A DNA stretch of 64,000 nucleotides from Chloroflexi bacterium 44-23 (GTDB lineage Bacteria > Chloroflexota > Anaerolineae > Anaerolineales > Anaerolineaceae). The stretch is from positions 276,022 to 340,021 of the forward strand of contig MKUW01000028.1 of assembly GCA_001899005.1 (NCBI GenBank), written 5' to 3'. Of this stretch, positions 23,603 to 33,800 are shown piece by piece. The first letter of the stretch is position 1. Each line of letters opens with the position of its first letter. The position numbers and the translations under genes are program-made. The notes under the pieces are model-generated. The model saw nothing but the letters and a program-made list of their open reading frames with translations. It did not search any database and was not told the DNA's origin.

Positions 23603-25107
23603 GCCGTAAAACAAAAAAAGAAACTCCAAAAGCAGATACTCAAGAGCAGATGTTCGCGCGGCTGAAATCTTTACTTTCTGAGGATCAGCTCATTCTTTTG
23701 CATGAAGAGCTCGAACAACCTAATTATCCTGCATTGAGAATTAACCCACTTAAAATCGCTCGTGACGGCGTGATTGACGAATGGTCGCAGCGTTATAACT
23801 GGGAATATAAAAAAGTCCCTTATTGCCCCACAGGTTACTGGATTACCCAATCACCTCTCCCAATCAGCAAGACAATCGAGCACAGCCTGGGACATTACTA
23901 TATCCAGGACGCGGCTTCAATGTTACCGGCTGAGCTTTTTCACTTTGAAAACTTTCCAAACCCCATAATACTGGATATGGCGGCTTCACCGGGCGGGAAG
24001 ACCACCCACATTGTCAGTCGCACGCTTGATCGTGGTTTGGTGATCGCAAATGACTCCAGCCGTGAGCGTTTGACTGCGCTGCGCATTGTTTTGCAAAATT
24101 GGGGCAACACGCATAGCGCTATCAGCAATTATCCGGGGGAATATTTTGGCAGCTGGTTTCCGCAAATGTTTGATGCAATCCTCCTGGACGCCCCTTGTTC
24201 CATGCAAGGGTTGCGAGAATCTGATGCTCACTCCCTAAAACCAATTACGCAAAAGGAAATTAATACACTGGCACGCAGGCAAATTCGTCTGTTGGAAAGC
24301 GCCATCCATGCACTCAAACCAAATGGCGAAGTCGTCTATTCAACCTGTACCCTCACATTTGAGGAGAACGAAGCTGTGCTCGATGCTGTCCTTCAGCGCT
24401 TTGGAACCATAATAAGCATCGAACCACTGACAGATATTCTGACCATCCCGGCACCTGCTCTAATCGGCACAGAATCTAACCAATTTAACTCTCAAATAGC
24501 GAATGCCGCCCGACTCTGGCCGCATATTTATGGAACAGCTGGCTTTTTCGCAGCCCGCATCCATAAAACAGGAAGCACGCTTATCGCAAATACAGCTGCA
24601 CCCTCACGGCCGTTATCACAAGCCGGGTGGTTCCCATTGGAGCAAAATTTAATTGATTGCATAAACGCCTCCATAGCTGCCATTTATGGAATTGAATTCA
24701 AACAGATTCTGGATGAGAACGACCTTGTAGTCTGGCGATTCAAGAATGCCTGCCATCTCTTTCCAAAATTGTTTCTGGACAAGCTACCGGACTTTCCCGT
24801 TCAAGCGCTGGGGCTTCCGTTTGGCCAATTCAACGGGGATTCGTTTGAGCTTTCTCATGAATTTGCCAGTCGCTTTGGTGAGCGGGCTATTGGCCAGGTA
24901 TATGTAGTGAACGAGGAACAATTATCGCTCTGGATGTATGGCCATGACCTCAACCTTGGTCACTTGCCACAAACTAATTCCCCCATCTGGATCATCCGCG
25001 ACCAATTGAATCGCACCTTAGGCGTAGGAAAATACACATCCGGGCGTTTACGCAACATGCTGCCGCGGCGCGCAATGATCAGCGGTCAGATTGCGCAACG
25101 ATTTTGA
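23599..25107 (+). CDS. rsmF: RsmF-type 16S rRNA m5C methyltransferase (NOL1/NOP2/Sun family)
   Basis: This 502-residue protein has the RsmB/RsmF catalytic core with SAM motif LDMAASPGGKTTH (about 125-137), motif IV DAPCS (Cys200) and motif VI STCTL (Cys250, the attacking cysteine). The C-terminal part (about 310-500) ends in a PUA-like RNA-binding region, as in RsmF/YebU, which methylates C1407 in E. coli 16S rRNA; some homologues also methylate C1400 and C1404. An N-terminal Lys-rich tail precedes the core. The ATG overlaps paralogue 2 by 4 bp. Target position is inferred from family; an exact C1407 specificity is not proven. Confidence 0.9.
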   Translation: MSRKTKKETPKADTQEQMFARLKSLLSEDQLILLHEELEQPNYPALRINPLKIARDGVIDEWSQRYNWEYKKVPYCPTGYWITQSPLPISKTIEHSLGHYYIQDAASMLPAELFHFENFPNPIILDMAASPGGKTTHIVSRTLDRGLVIANDSSRERLTALRIVLQNWGNTHSAISNYPGEYFGSWFPQMFDAILLDAPCSMQGLRESDAHSLKPITQKEINTLARRQIRLLESAIHALKPNGEVVYSTCTLTFEENEAVLDAVLQRFGTIISIEPLTDILTIPAPALIGTESNQFNSQIANAARLWPHIYGTAGFFAARIHKTGSTLIANTAAPSRPLSQAGWFPLEQNLIDCINASIAAIYGIEFKQILDENDLVVWRFKNACHLFPKLFLDKLPDFPVQALGLPFGQFNGDSFELSHEFASRFGERAIGQVYVVNEEQLSLWMYGHDLNLGHLPQTNSPIWIIRDQLNRTLGVGKYTSGRLRNMLPRRAMISGQIAQRF

Positions 25108-25108
25108 T

Positions 25109-25840
25109 TCAAATTCCCATCTCACCAAGGTGATGCAGGATTAATGTACAGGCAACGATGGCAGCTGTCTCCATCCGCAGAACACGCCGGCCAAGGCTGA
25201 CAGCCCGCCAACCTTGCGCATCAAGCAACACAATCTCTTCTACACTGAACCCACCCTCTGGGCCAACCAAAATCGCCACATTCGCTGGGGAGGCCTCCGG
25301 GAGAGCATCCGGAATGGATACTATTTTTTCGTTTTCATAAGCAACCAGTTTATAGTCACCCGCATAAGAAAGGCAATTGGCCAACGGAATTGTCGGGTGA
25401 ATTTCCGGAATACAATCGCGCTGACTTTGTTCAGCTGCCTCCATCACGATCTTTGTCCAACGCTCTTGTTTTCGAGCATTTGCAACTGTTTCCTGTGAAA
25501 GACTGCGCCTGGTTACTACTGGAGTAAATTGATTCACACCAATTTCAGTACATTTTTGAAAAATCCATTCGAGTTTATCTCGCTGGGTAATTGCCACGAA
25601 AAGGTGCAGATTGGAAACGGGTTCGTTGGAGCTCAATTCTTGCTGGATGATCCGCCCGCGTGTTGCTAATGGATCAACAGTAATTAACTCGGTCAAATAA
25701 CGATTGCCACGATTATCCAGCACATAGACATGTTCACCAGCCTGTAACCGTAATACGCGCATGATCTGGTGAGAGCGATCTTGCGGAAAGATAATGGTGT
25801 TTATTTGTATGGCTTCGTGAGGAAGAAAAAAACTATTCAT
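25109..25840 (-). CDS. rsmE: 16S rRNA U1498-N3 methyltransferase, RsmE family
   Basis: This 243-residue SPOUT-class enzyme has an N-terminal PUA-like domain with FPQDRSHQIMRVLRLQAGE and the C-terminal trefoil-knot signature LVGPEGGFSVEEI ... VSLGRRVLRMETAAI. RsmE adds m3 to U1498, which faces the decoding site opposite helix 44. It ends 1 bp after the RsmF gene on the opposite strand, so the two are tail to tail. A TTG start at 25861 is possible, but the ATG at 25840 gives the usual family N terminus (NSFFLP). Confidence 0.94.
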   Translation of the reverse strand: MNSFFLPHEAIQINTIIFPQDRSHQIMRVLRLQAGEHVYVLDNRGNRYLTELITVDPLATRGRIIQQELSSNEPVSNLHLFVAITQRDKLEWIFQKCTEIGVNQFTPVVTRRSLSQETVANARKQERWTKIVMEAAEQSQRDCIPEIHPTIPLANCLSYAGDYKLVAYENEKIVSIPDALPEASPANVAILVGPEGGFSVEEIVLLDAQGWRAVSLGRRVLRMETAAIVACTLILHHLGEMGI

Positions 25841-26085
25841 AAAGAATTTATAAAAATCCAATCTAAACTACGCTACTTCTCCATTCAGAATTCGGTTCTG
25901 TTCGGAAAGAAAAGTTCGTTATATCACTTTTTTTGTGAAAAATATTCGGCACAGGTTAATTATAGCCAGATTATTCCAACGAAAGGATATGCAAGTAATA
26001 GAAAAGAAAACTTCTCATTTGAACGCCCCTATTGTATACTTGAAACCGGTTATTTCATGCAAAGCGTTGTTCGAATTGAGGATTT

Positions 26086-26817
26086 GTGACTAAAGATAAT
26101 TCCATAGCAAGAAGCTTTCGCTTTTACGATCTGGTTATGGTCATTTTTGTGACGGTTTTAATCGTCAGCAATATTGCCTCTTCTGCAAAAATTATTGATT
26201 GGGGTACCAGCATTTTTGGTCTGCCGCTGGCATTTGATGCGGGAACGCTTTTATTTCCAATCAGCTATATTTTTGGAGATGTGCTGACCGAGGTCTATGG
26301 TTTTCGACGCTCCCGCCGTGTAATTTGGGTCGGCTTTGCTGCTTTAGCCTTTACAGCTCTGATTCTTGGGCTCGTTCGGCTCATGCCGGGAGAGTCAGCC
26401 TGGCAGAGTTATGCCGGTCAATCCGCTTATGATGCTATCCTCGGTGGAATCAGCAGTGGCGGTATCGTCATAGCCAGCCTGGCCGCCTACCTGGTAGGTG
26501 AATTCAGCAACTCGGTGATACTGGCAAAGCTGAAGGTCTTCACAGCTGGCCGTTTTTTGTGGGTACGTACTATCGGTTCCACTCTGGTTGGAGAAGCTTT
26601 GGATACGCTTATTTTCGTCACGATTGCGAGCGCATTGAGTGTCTTCCCCTGGCAAATCTGGACTACTCTGGTAGTCAGTAATTACATTTTTAAAGTAGGT
26701 ATCGAAGCATTGATGACTCCGGGTACGTATTGGGTTGTCAACCGCTTAAAACGGGTGGAAAACGAAGATTACTTCGATAAAGATACACGTTTTCGATTCT
26801 TTCCGGGGTCTAGATAG
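26086..26817 (+). CDS. Queuosine-precursor transporter, YhhQ/VUT (DUF165) family
   Basis: This 243-residue protein has six predicted membrane helices and the family hallmarks near the N terminus: VSNIASSAKII, then DAGTLLFPISYIFGDVLTEVYGFRRSRR. The DAGTLLFP and GDVLTEVYG blocks are characteristic of YhhQ, which imports preQ0/preQ1 in E. coli. It starts with GTG behind GAGGATTT, and a plausible -10 (TATACT, 26035-26040) with TTCTCA 17 bp before it lies upstream. Together with the TGT-family gene it suggests salvage of 7-deazaguanine bases. No queCDE synthesis genes are seen here. Confidence 0.88.
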   Translation: MTKDNSIARSFRFYDLVMVIFVTVLIVSNIASSAKIIDWGTSIFGLPLAFDAGTLLFPISYIFGDVLTEVYGFRRSRRVIWVGFAALAFTALILGLVRLMPGESAWQSYAGQSAYDAILGGISSGGIVIASLAAYLVGEFSNSVILAKLKVFTAGRFLWVRTIGSTLVGEALDTLIFVTIASALSVFPWQIWTTLVVSNYIFKVGIEALMTPGTYWVVNRLKRVENEDYFDKDTRFRFFPGSR

Positions 26818-26838
26818 TCAGAACAATCCAGCCAATTG

Positions 26839-27510
26839 TTATCTTTTTTCCGCACCGCCAATTACCACCACATACTCCCCAAGTATTTTTTCCTGCTTGA
26901 ACTTTTCAATTAATTCCTGAAGGCTGCCACGATAGATCGTCTCAAATTTCTTGGTCAAGTCATTTGCAATTGCGGCCGGGCGGTCGCCATAGACTGCCAT
27001 GGCATCATCGAGGAAAGCCTGCAGGCGATGGGGGCTCTCATAAAAAATCAATGTATGTGGGGATGCAAAATCAACTTCCAGGAAGCGACGGCGGGCACCC
27101 TGTTTACGCGGAGGAAAACCGCGAAAAGTAAAACTGTGCACGGGTAAACCTGAAAGAACCAGGGCAGCGATTAACGCGGTCGGGCCTGGAATTGCAGAAA
27201 TAACAATTCCTTCTGCGAGTGCTGTGCGTACCAATACAAAACCAGGATCGGAGACAGAAGGAGTCCCCGCATCTGTTACCAGGGCGAGGTCTTTTCCAGA
27301 TTGCAACAGTTCCATTACTTTCGGTAATGCCCTGACCTCGTTATCCTCGCGAAAGGAAACCTGTGGTTTATGAATTTCAAAATGCTTGAGCAGCATTCCA
27401 GTTTTGCGTGTGTCTTCACTGACGATCACATCAACAGCCCTGAGGGTTTCCAGAGCTCGCAAACTGATATCGCCTAAATTCCCTATCGGAGTTGATACCA
27501 AAAATAACAT
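26839..27510 (-). CDS. rsmI: 16S rRNA C1402 2'-O-methyltransferase, RsmI family
   Basis: This 223-residue tetrapyrrole-methylase-fold enzyme has LVSTPIGNLGDISLRAL, EDTRKTGMLL, LVTDAGTPSVSDPG and AIPGPTALIAALVLSG, the RsmI series, and the characteristic RGFPPRKQGARRRF loop. RsmI 2'-O-methylates C1402 in helix 44, working with RsmH. It is shorter than E. coli RsmI (about 286), lacking most of the C-terminal extension but ending cleanly with a lysine/arginine tail and stop. An AGGAAA site precedes the ATG. It faces the YhhQ-type gene tail to tail. Confidence 0.93.
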   Translation of the reverse strand: MLFLVSTPIGNLGDISLRALETLRAVDVIVSEDTRKTGMLLKHFEIHKPQVSFREDNEVRALPKVMELLQSGKDLALVTDAGTPSVSDPGFVLVRTALAEGIVISAIPGPTALIAALVLSGLPVHSFTFRGFPPRKQGARRRFLEVDFASPHTLIFYESPHRLQAFLDDAMAVYGDRPAAIANDLTKKFETIYRGSLQELIEKFKQEKILGEYVVVIGGAEKR

Positions 27511-27580
27511 TTTTCCTGCCTGCCAGATAGATATGTTTCATTGTAACAAATCTGGCATTTTTTCAAAAATTAGGGGCACA

Positions 27581-27616
27581 GTGTTTTTAGGCAAGTGATC
27601 GCTCGCCTAATAACAC
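27581..27616. repeat. Long near-perfect palindrome between rsmI and a small membrane protein gene
   Basis: GTGTT-T-TTAGGC at 27581-27592 pairs with GCCTAA-T-AACAC at 27605-27616. Inside, AGTG pairs with CGCT across a 2-nt loop, with one mismatch at the T/T position and one at A/C, giving about 15 pairs. No T run follows on either strand, so it is a poor terminator. It lies 71 bp before the rsmI start and could be an operator or transcript-stability hairpin. Confidence 0.6.
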
Positions 27617-27669
27617 TCCTCAACCCCTTTTAATTGGTCTACCTTACACAGGCCGGACAGCATGAGCGA

Positions 27670-27894
27670 TCAAAATATGCTTCGCACCATTAAAAGGAAA
27701 CCAAAAATAATCAAGGGAATACCAACAATTGCCCCAATAATGGTAATTGTTAAAATCACTCCCACAATCATCAGCACCAATCCGATGATAGCCCCTACCA
27801 GCCTGCCGGTCACTGCAATGATGCCAATCACCAGCCGCCAAATTACCCAAAATGGCCATAAAAACCAGGGTACTTTTCTCTTTTCAGTGATCAT
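27670..27894 (-). CDS. Small hydrophobic membrane protein, unknown
   Basis: This 74-residue protein begins with a short basic/aromatic segment (MITEKRKVPWFLWPFWVIWR). The rest is almost wholly hydrophobic, made of Gly/Ile/Val/Leu repeats (about residues 21-70, two membrane helices) and ends RSIF. A strong GGAGG lies 6 nt before the ATG, so the gene is real. It resembles small glycine-rich two-helix proteins that many Chloroflexota carry. No function can be given. Confidence 0.7.
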   Translation of the reverse strand: MITEKRKVPWFLWPFWVIWRLVIGIIAVTGRLVGAIIGLVLMIVGVILTITIIGAIVGIPLIIFGFLLMVRSIF

Positions 27895-28334
27895 GTTTTA
27901 CCTCCATAGTCATATACGCACAATTTAATTTTCGGTTGCAAAACACAAGTGTAAAAAGAAGGTAAAAAATTGACCACTTTTTCTTTTTTCAATGTAAAAT
28001 AGAAATAGATAACATAGGGGTGGTCTCATCATTTATTGATAGCAATCACATTACAATAACGCTATCCCACAAAATAATTCAAGTGAATATTAAGATGAAC
28101 AATAGATATCCGATCAAATTTAACCGGAAACAATTATTGATAAATCTTTCGCATTCCGAAAATTACCGGGAAGCACTGGATGTTTCTACGATTCAATGCC
28201 AAATTAACGCTGCGAGGTCTAAAACTTGCACAACTCTAGTTTTAATGGAGGCGGGCTATTTAAACGCGATATTAACCGCTACGGACAATTCAAAGATCCA
28301 AAATATAAACTAGATTTTACAGGAAGAATTGCTC
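27895..28334. other. Promoter and 330-nt leader before the GGDEF gene
   Basis: TTGACC (27970-27975), a 19-bp spacer and TAAAAT (27995-28000) form a plausible promoter. About 330 nt separate it from the next start. A 97-codon open frame (28020-28313, GTG start) has no ribosome site and unremarkable composition. I could not recognise a c-di-GMP riboswitch in the leader. Confidence 0.45.
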
Positions 28335-30803
28335 ATGATGCAAGAGACAAGCCGCATACACGAAATTCTTAATCAACAACAAGACCTAATCCTCCGTTTT
28401 GATCAGGATTTGAATATCTTATACATGAACCAGAGCGGGTGTAATTTTTTTAACCTGACAGCAGATGATTTAAATTCCATTACTGTAGTAGACCTGATTG
28501 AAAGTAAATACCGGTCTAAATTTTCAGACTACATTCGAAATTTCAATCTTAGCCAAGCCTCTGTTTATCCTGAATTAATCCTGTTGCCAATCCACAACCA
28601 TGCCGGTCAAAAACAGTATTTTGAGTGGTCAGTTACATTCATTGGGGAAATTGATAAACATCAACGCGAATATCAAGTCGCGGGCCGTAATATCACCGCC
28701 CAGCATATGGCCAAGTTGGCTGAAAAAGAAAATCTGGAAATAGCAGAGAGTTTAAAAGTGATCGCAGCGGCTCTCAACAGCACATTAGAAATTGATGCTG
28801 TACTTGGCAAGGTACTCCAAACGATTGGTCGGGTGGTGCCTCACAATGCAGCCAACATCATGTTGATTGAAAAAAATCATGCCAGAATGGTGAAAATGAT
28901 CGGGTATGAAAAATTGATTCCTGACCTGGCCACTTTTCAAGCCACCCGTTTTTCCCTCGATCTGTATAATCTTAAACAAATGGCGGATACGCACAATCCG
29001 GTCTATGTACCCGATTTAGATCTGGATAGTAATTGGGTACCGATTAAAGGAAACGAGTGGATGGGATCTTACTTAGGGGCGCCACTCATCTTCAAAGAAA
29101 AACTGGTTGGGTTTTTAAATCTTGATTCCTCTCGCAAGAACTTCTATACAGAAAAACATATTTCCTGGTTGCAAGCCTTTGCAGACCAGGCAGCTATTGC
29201 AATTCAGAATGCCCAATTCTTCGAAGAAGCCAAACGCCGTACGCTCCATTTTGCCGGGCTTAATGAAGCTATGCGAATCTCAACTCATGCTTCAAAAATT
29301 TCTGAAATTCTTGATCCCTTAAAGCGCATATTCAGTGAACTATTTAATTTGGTAGAAATGCACGCCTATTTATGGGATGAAGACAAACAGGCCTATAGAT
29401 TTCAAGCAACTGACTCCAGCGATAATACCCACAATGAATTAAGTTTTGATCCACAAACAGCCGATACCATCATAGCCCACTCAGAAATCAAGTATTTTCC
29501 AGAAGGTAACAACGAAAACTGGATACAACCGGAGACATTTACGCCCCCCAAGGATCTTCCACAGGCAATTTTGCCATTGGTTGTGGACAATCGAAAATTG
29601 GGGGTCATTCACATTTGGTTTGACCAAACAGCGGATCTATCATCTTCTGAACTGGAACTTATGCAGCAATTTGCCCTCCAGCTCAGCCTTGCCGTTGGCA
29701 AAATCCAGTTGCTTACCCGCGAGATGGAACGGTCGACAGAAATTGCACACAAAAATAAAATATTGGAAACCTTTACTCGGATCGCTACAGTTGTTGAGCT
29801 TAATCTCGAAATGCCAAATCTTTTTGCCAACATCATCACAGCCCTTTCGAAAAATGATATCGGCTGTGTGGCGGCTATTTTCCAGGAAGATTGGCGATCA
29901 ATCAATATTTTCCGATCCTCAAAACCCGAGGAAACCATTCAGGTTGGTAATCCTTTTCTACGATTTTCTCAATCAAAAAAGCATGAATCACTAAATTTTT
30001 TTAATGTGTACCAAAAATTATTCGGGATTAAAGAACCAATTTATTTTGAACGAATCGGCCAATTTATTGAGGAGATAAGGTGTAAATTAAATAAATATAA
30101 TGAAGAACAAATTCCATTAATTGTAAACACCCCTGATTCTACCCACGGCTTTATTGTACCCATGCTGATCAAGGATCAAGTGATTGGGATACTGGTTTTG
30201 TGGAGCAATCTACTTCAAGCGAGCGACCAATCTTCCATAACTATCTTCGCCAGCCAGATCGCAAATGCAATTGAAAAATCGCGCTTGTATCTCCAGATTG
30301 CACAACTGGCTTTGACCGATCCCCTGACTGGTTTTTATAACCGGCGTGGTCTGGAAGAATTGGGCAGCCATGAAATTGAGCGATCCATTCGGTTTGCAAA
30401 CCACCTCAGCGCTCTAATGATTGACATTGACTGTTTCAAAGTCATCAACGACCGTTATGGACACCCCTTCGGTGACAAAGTGCTGGAAAAAATGGCACTT
30501 ATCATTCGCTCTAATTTACGCCATGTGGATATTATCTGCCGCTATGGCGGTGATGAGTTTTTTATCCTTTTACCGGAAGCCAATCCGGTCAGCGCGCTAT
30601 CGATTGCCGAACGCTTGAGCAAAGCAATCGCTGAACAGGATTTTGCTCCCAAGGCTGGCCCAATCAATGCAACAATAAGTATTGGTATTTGTCAGCTATC
30701 AAAAAATGTAAATACCCTTTCCAAGTTGATCGAGTGTACGGATGATGCGCTCTACCAGGCAAAATCAGCTGGCCGAAACAGAGTATATCAGCAAGAAAGT
30801 TAA
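28335..30803 (+). CDS. Cytoplasmic diguanylate cyclase: PAS, GAF modules, GGDEF
   Basis: This protein of about 822 residues has no membrane helices. A PAS domain (about 1-125, LILRFDQDLNILYMNQSGC) is followed by a GAF domain (about 145-300, with YLGAPLIFKEKLVGFLNLDS). Two further GAF-like regions (about 310-460 and 470-650) precede a C-terminal GGDEF domain (about 655-820). The active site is GGDEF, and an RHVD I-site lies five residues before it, so the cyclase should be active and product-inhibited. An AGGAAGAA ribosome site favours the ATG at 28335 over the TTG at 28329. An HD-GYP protein is encoded 27 bp downstream. Confidence 0.92.
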   Translation: MMQETSRIHEILNQQQDLILRFDQDLNILYMNQSGCNFFNLTADDLNSITVVDLIESKYRSKFSDYIRNFNLSQASVYPELILLPIHNHAGQKQYFEWSVTFIGEIDKHQREYQVAGRNITAQHMAKLAEKENLEIAESLKVIAAALNSTLEIDAVLGKVLQTIGRVVPHNAANIMLIEKNHARMVKMIGYEKLIPDLATFQATRFSLDLYNLKQMADTHNPVYVPDLDLDSNWVPIKGNEWMGSYLGAPLIFKEKLVGFLNLDSSRKNFYTEKHISWLQAFADQAAIAIQNAQFFEEAKRRTLHFAGLNEAMRISTHASKISEILDPLKRIFSELFNLVEMHAYLWDEDKQAYRFQATDSSDNTHNELSFDPQTADTIIAHSEIKYFPEGNNENWIQPETFTPPKDLPQAILPLVVDNRKLGVIHIWFDQTADLSSSELELMQQFALQLSLAVGKIQLLTREMERSTEIAHKNKILETFTRIATVVELNLEMPNLFANIITALSKNDIGCVAAIFQEDWRSINIFRSSKPEETIQVGNPFLRFSQSKKHESLNFFNVYQKLFGIKEPIYFERIGQFIEEIRCKLNKYNEEQIPLIVNTPDSTHGFIVPMLIKDQVIGILVLWSNLLQASDQSSITIFASQIANAIEKSRLYLQIAQLALTDPLTGFYNRRGLEELGSHEIERSIRFANHLSALMIDIDCFKVINDRYGHPFGDKVLEKMALIIRSNLRHVDIICRYGGDEFFILLPEANPVSALSIAERLSKAIAEQDFAPKAGPINATISIGICQLSKNVNTLSKLIECTDDALYQAKSAGRNRVYQQES

Positions 30804-30830
30804 TTGAATTAATAGAGGGTGGATTTTCAT

Positions 30831-33800
30831 ATGGGTCTTTTCATCAATGATTTATCGTCAAATTCAAAGGCTCCAGTTTTTTATAACGAACATAAGTTGT
30901 TCTTTCAATCAATGAATGATCCCATCGTTTTAGTAAGCGGCAAAAAATGCATCTTTCATAATGAGAGTGCTTTTAAACTTTTTAAACAATATGCACTTGT
31001 AGATATTGACACTTATGTTTTTACCACGCATCTGGATCAGGGGTCAAATTCTTACTTGTCAGTCGACACTGGCCTGAAATTGCCAGTACACACCTGGCAG
31101 GAGATCATTTGGATGGAAGAGCCTGCCCACCTGATAATTCTTAAGAAAACCAAACGCCGAGAAAGTGTAAAATCGAATCGCAAAAAGGTTACCAGCTCAT
31201 TAAGCCTGGATTCCAACCAGGAGCAAGTCATGATGGTTGAAATCGATATGAATGGCAATATTAGCTCTGCCAATGAAAGCTTCTGTAGCGCGCATCAAAT
31301 TGAACCAGGAATTTTTGGGGATTTACCATTTCTGCCGCTCATATCGCAGCTAAGGGAAAACCAAACGATCGAGGACTTTCTTAATCGCCAAAGCAATCTC
31401 AAAAAACCATTTGTGTTTGAACATCACATGTTAACCGATGATAATGATCATTTTTGGGAAAAATGGACCCTGCTGCCTGTCTACTCTCAAGATAACAAAT
31501 TAAGCGGCCTGCAAGGGCTGGGGCAGGATATAACCGAAGTCAAATGGAATGAAGGTGTTCAAAAAGCAATCTTTAATATCTCCCAGGCAACCATTCGGGA
31601 AACCAGGCTGGACGATATTTTTCGTTGGATTCAATATGAATTAAATCTACTGATGCCGGCTGAGAATATGTACATTGCTTTGGCAGATTATGAAAAGAAG
31701 TTGATTAATTACAATTACTTTGTTAACCAATATGATCAATTTCCGGAACCCAAATTTTTTGGCAACGGTCTGACTGAATACGTTCTTCAAAGCGGGAAAC
31801 CTTTATTACTATCGGCTTACAGTGACGAAGAGTTGCAACAGATGTTCGGTATATTACCGGAAACTACAGCCAGCGTTGATTGGCTGGGCTGCCCATTAAA
31901 GTACAACCAGGAAACTATTGGTGTCATTGCTGTGCAAACTTATGATATTCATACGCGCTACAATAAGCGCCAGATTGAATTATTAGAACTCATCTCTTAT
32001 CAAATTGCCCTATCCATTATTCGCAAACGCACAGAAGAGGAAATGCGCGAGAATGAAGAAAAGTATCGGGCCCTCTTCGAGTCATCCCAGGATGCTATTT
32101 TTCTTGAAGATCTCGATGGGAATATCCTTGAAGCCAATGAAACCGCACTAAAAATGTTCGGCTACACCAAAGAAGAAATGGCATCCATAACCATTGACAA
32201 ATTAATGCCGGCACAGAAAAAAACAACAGTGACCGCCATTCTACGTTTGGAACGCAAACATGATACTTCTGAACATAGTTCGCACGGAATTCGGAAAAAC
32301 GGGGAGATTTTTCCAAACCTGACCAAGACCTGTAAAATACGTATTCGCAATGAAGAAAACATCGTTGTCACGATCAAAGATCTATTAAATGATCAAGTTC
32401 AAGAAGAAACCATTAAGTTACAAACCACCATCTTAGAATCAGTTGCTAATGCGGTCATGATTACCGACTTGAGCGGTTATATCAATTGGATTAACCCGGC
32501 CTTTACTGAACTAACTGGTTATTCTGCTGAAGAGATAATCGGCAAACATTCCAGCATCCTCAACTCAAATGTGCATGACATAGATTTTTACAACAAATTA
32601 TGGAATACGATCGAAAGCGGGAAGGTTTGGCAGGGTGAAATCATAAATCAGCACAAAAACGGTGAGAGTTATTACGAGGAAATGACGATAACCCCCGTTC
32701 TGGATGAGGATGGTCAAATTAAACAATATGTGGCCATCAAACAAAACATCAATCAACGCAAAAAAAGGGAAAGCGAACTGGAAGCCATTGCTGCCATGAC
32801 CTCAGCAATGCGTAATGCAATCACACAGAAAGAAATTTTTTCCGCAATTTTGGAAAAATTAATGGAACTCATGCAGGGCGGCGGCGCATTGATCTGCCTT
32901 TATCAACCCGATTTGGATGCCATGGTAATTGAATGCGGTGCAGGGGAATGGAGAAACCTGACCAACCAGAAAATCCCCAAGTTGGCTGGTGTAGCCGGCT
33001 ACGTAATTAGAACCGGAGAAGTATATATTGATAATGATGCCGTCAACAATGGACTGTTTTATTTTCAGGAAGAAATAAAAAAAGTGGCTGCATTAGCAGC
33101 CGCACCGTTGATTATGCAGGATGAAGTCATCGGCACCCTGATCATCGGCACGAAAAAAGCCATTAAAGAAGGGGAAATTCGTCTGCTGTTAACAATGTGT
33201 AACCTTGTCAGTGGTGTTGTTTATCGTGCTAATTTATCTGACCAGGTGCGCATATCCTATCAGGCTACCATTCAAGGCTGGGCACGTGCGCTTGAAATAC
33301 GCGAGCAGGAGAAGAAAGGCCATTCACAAAATGTTGTCTTTTTAACAGAAGCGCTGGCCAGGCGTGTCGGATTAAGCGAATCAGAAATCCTGGATATTAT
33401 CAACGGAGCCTATCTGCACGATATCGGAAAAATGGGCATTCCGGATGAAATTTTATTTAAGCCCGGCAAATACACACACGAAGATTGGGAGGTGATGCAC
33501 CACCACCCGATCTATGCACGCCAGCTATTAGAACGTATTCCAAATCTCGGTAATGCAATCCACGTACCCTATTACCATCATGAATATTGGAATGGAAATG
33601 GTTACCCTGAAGGTCTGGCGGGAGAAGACATCCCCATTTTTGCCCGTATTTTTGCCATTATCGATGTTTGGGATGCACTTTTGACACCGCGAATTTACCG
33701 GCCAGCCTGGAGTCGCGACCAGGTAATTAAATACATCAAAGCCCAATCGGGGATCCAGTTTGATCCCAAACTTGTACCCATTTTTTTGGATATGATTTAC

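Noticed and set aside
28020..28313. 97-codon frame before the GGDEF gene
   Set aside because: GTG start without ribosome site, no recognisable domain; more likely an untranslated leader, so it is described only as such.
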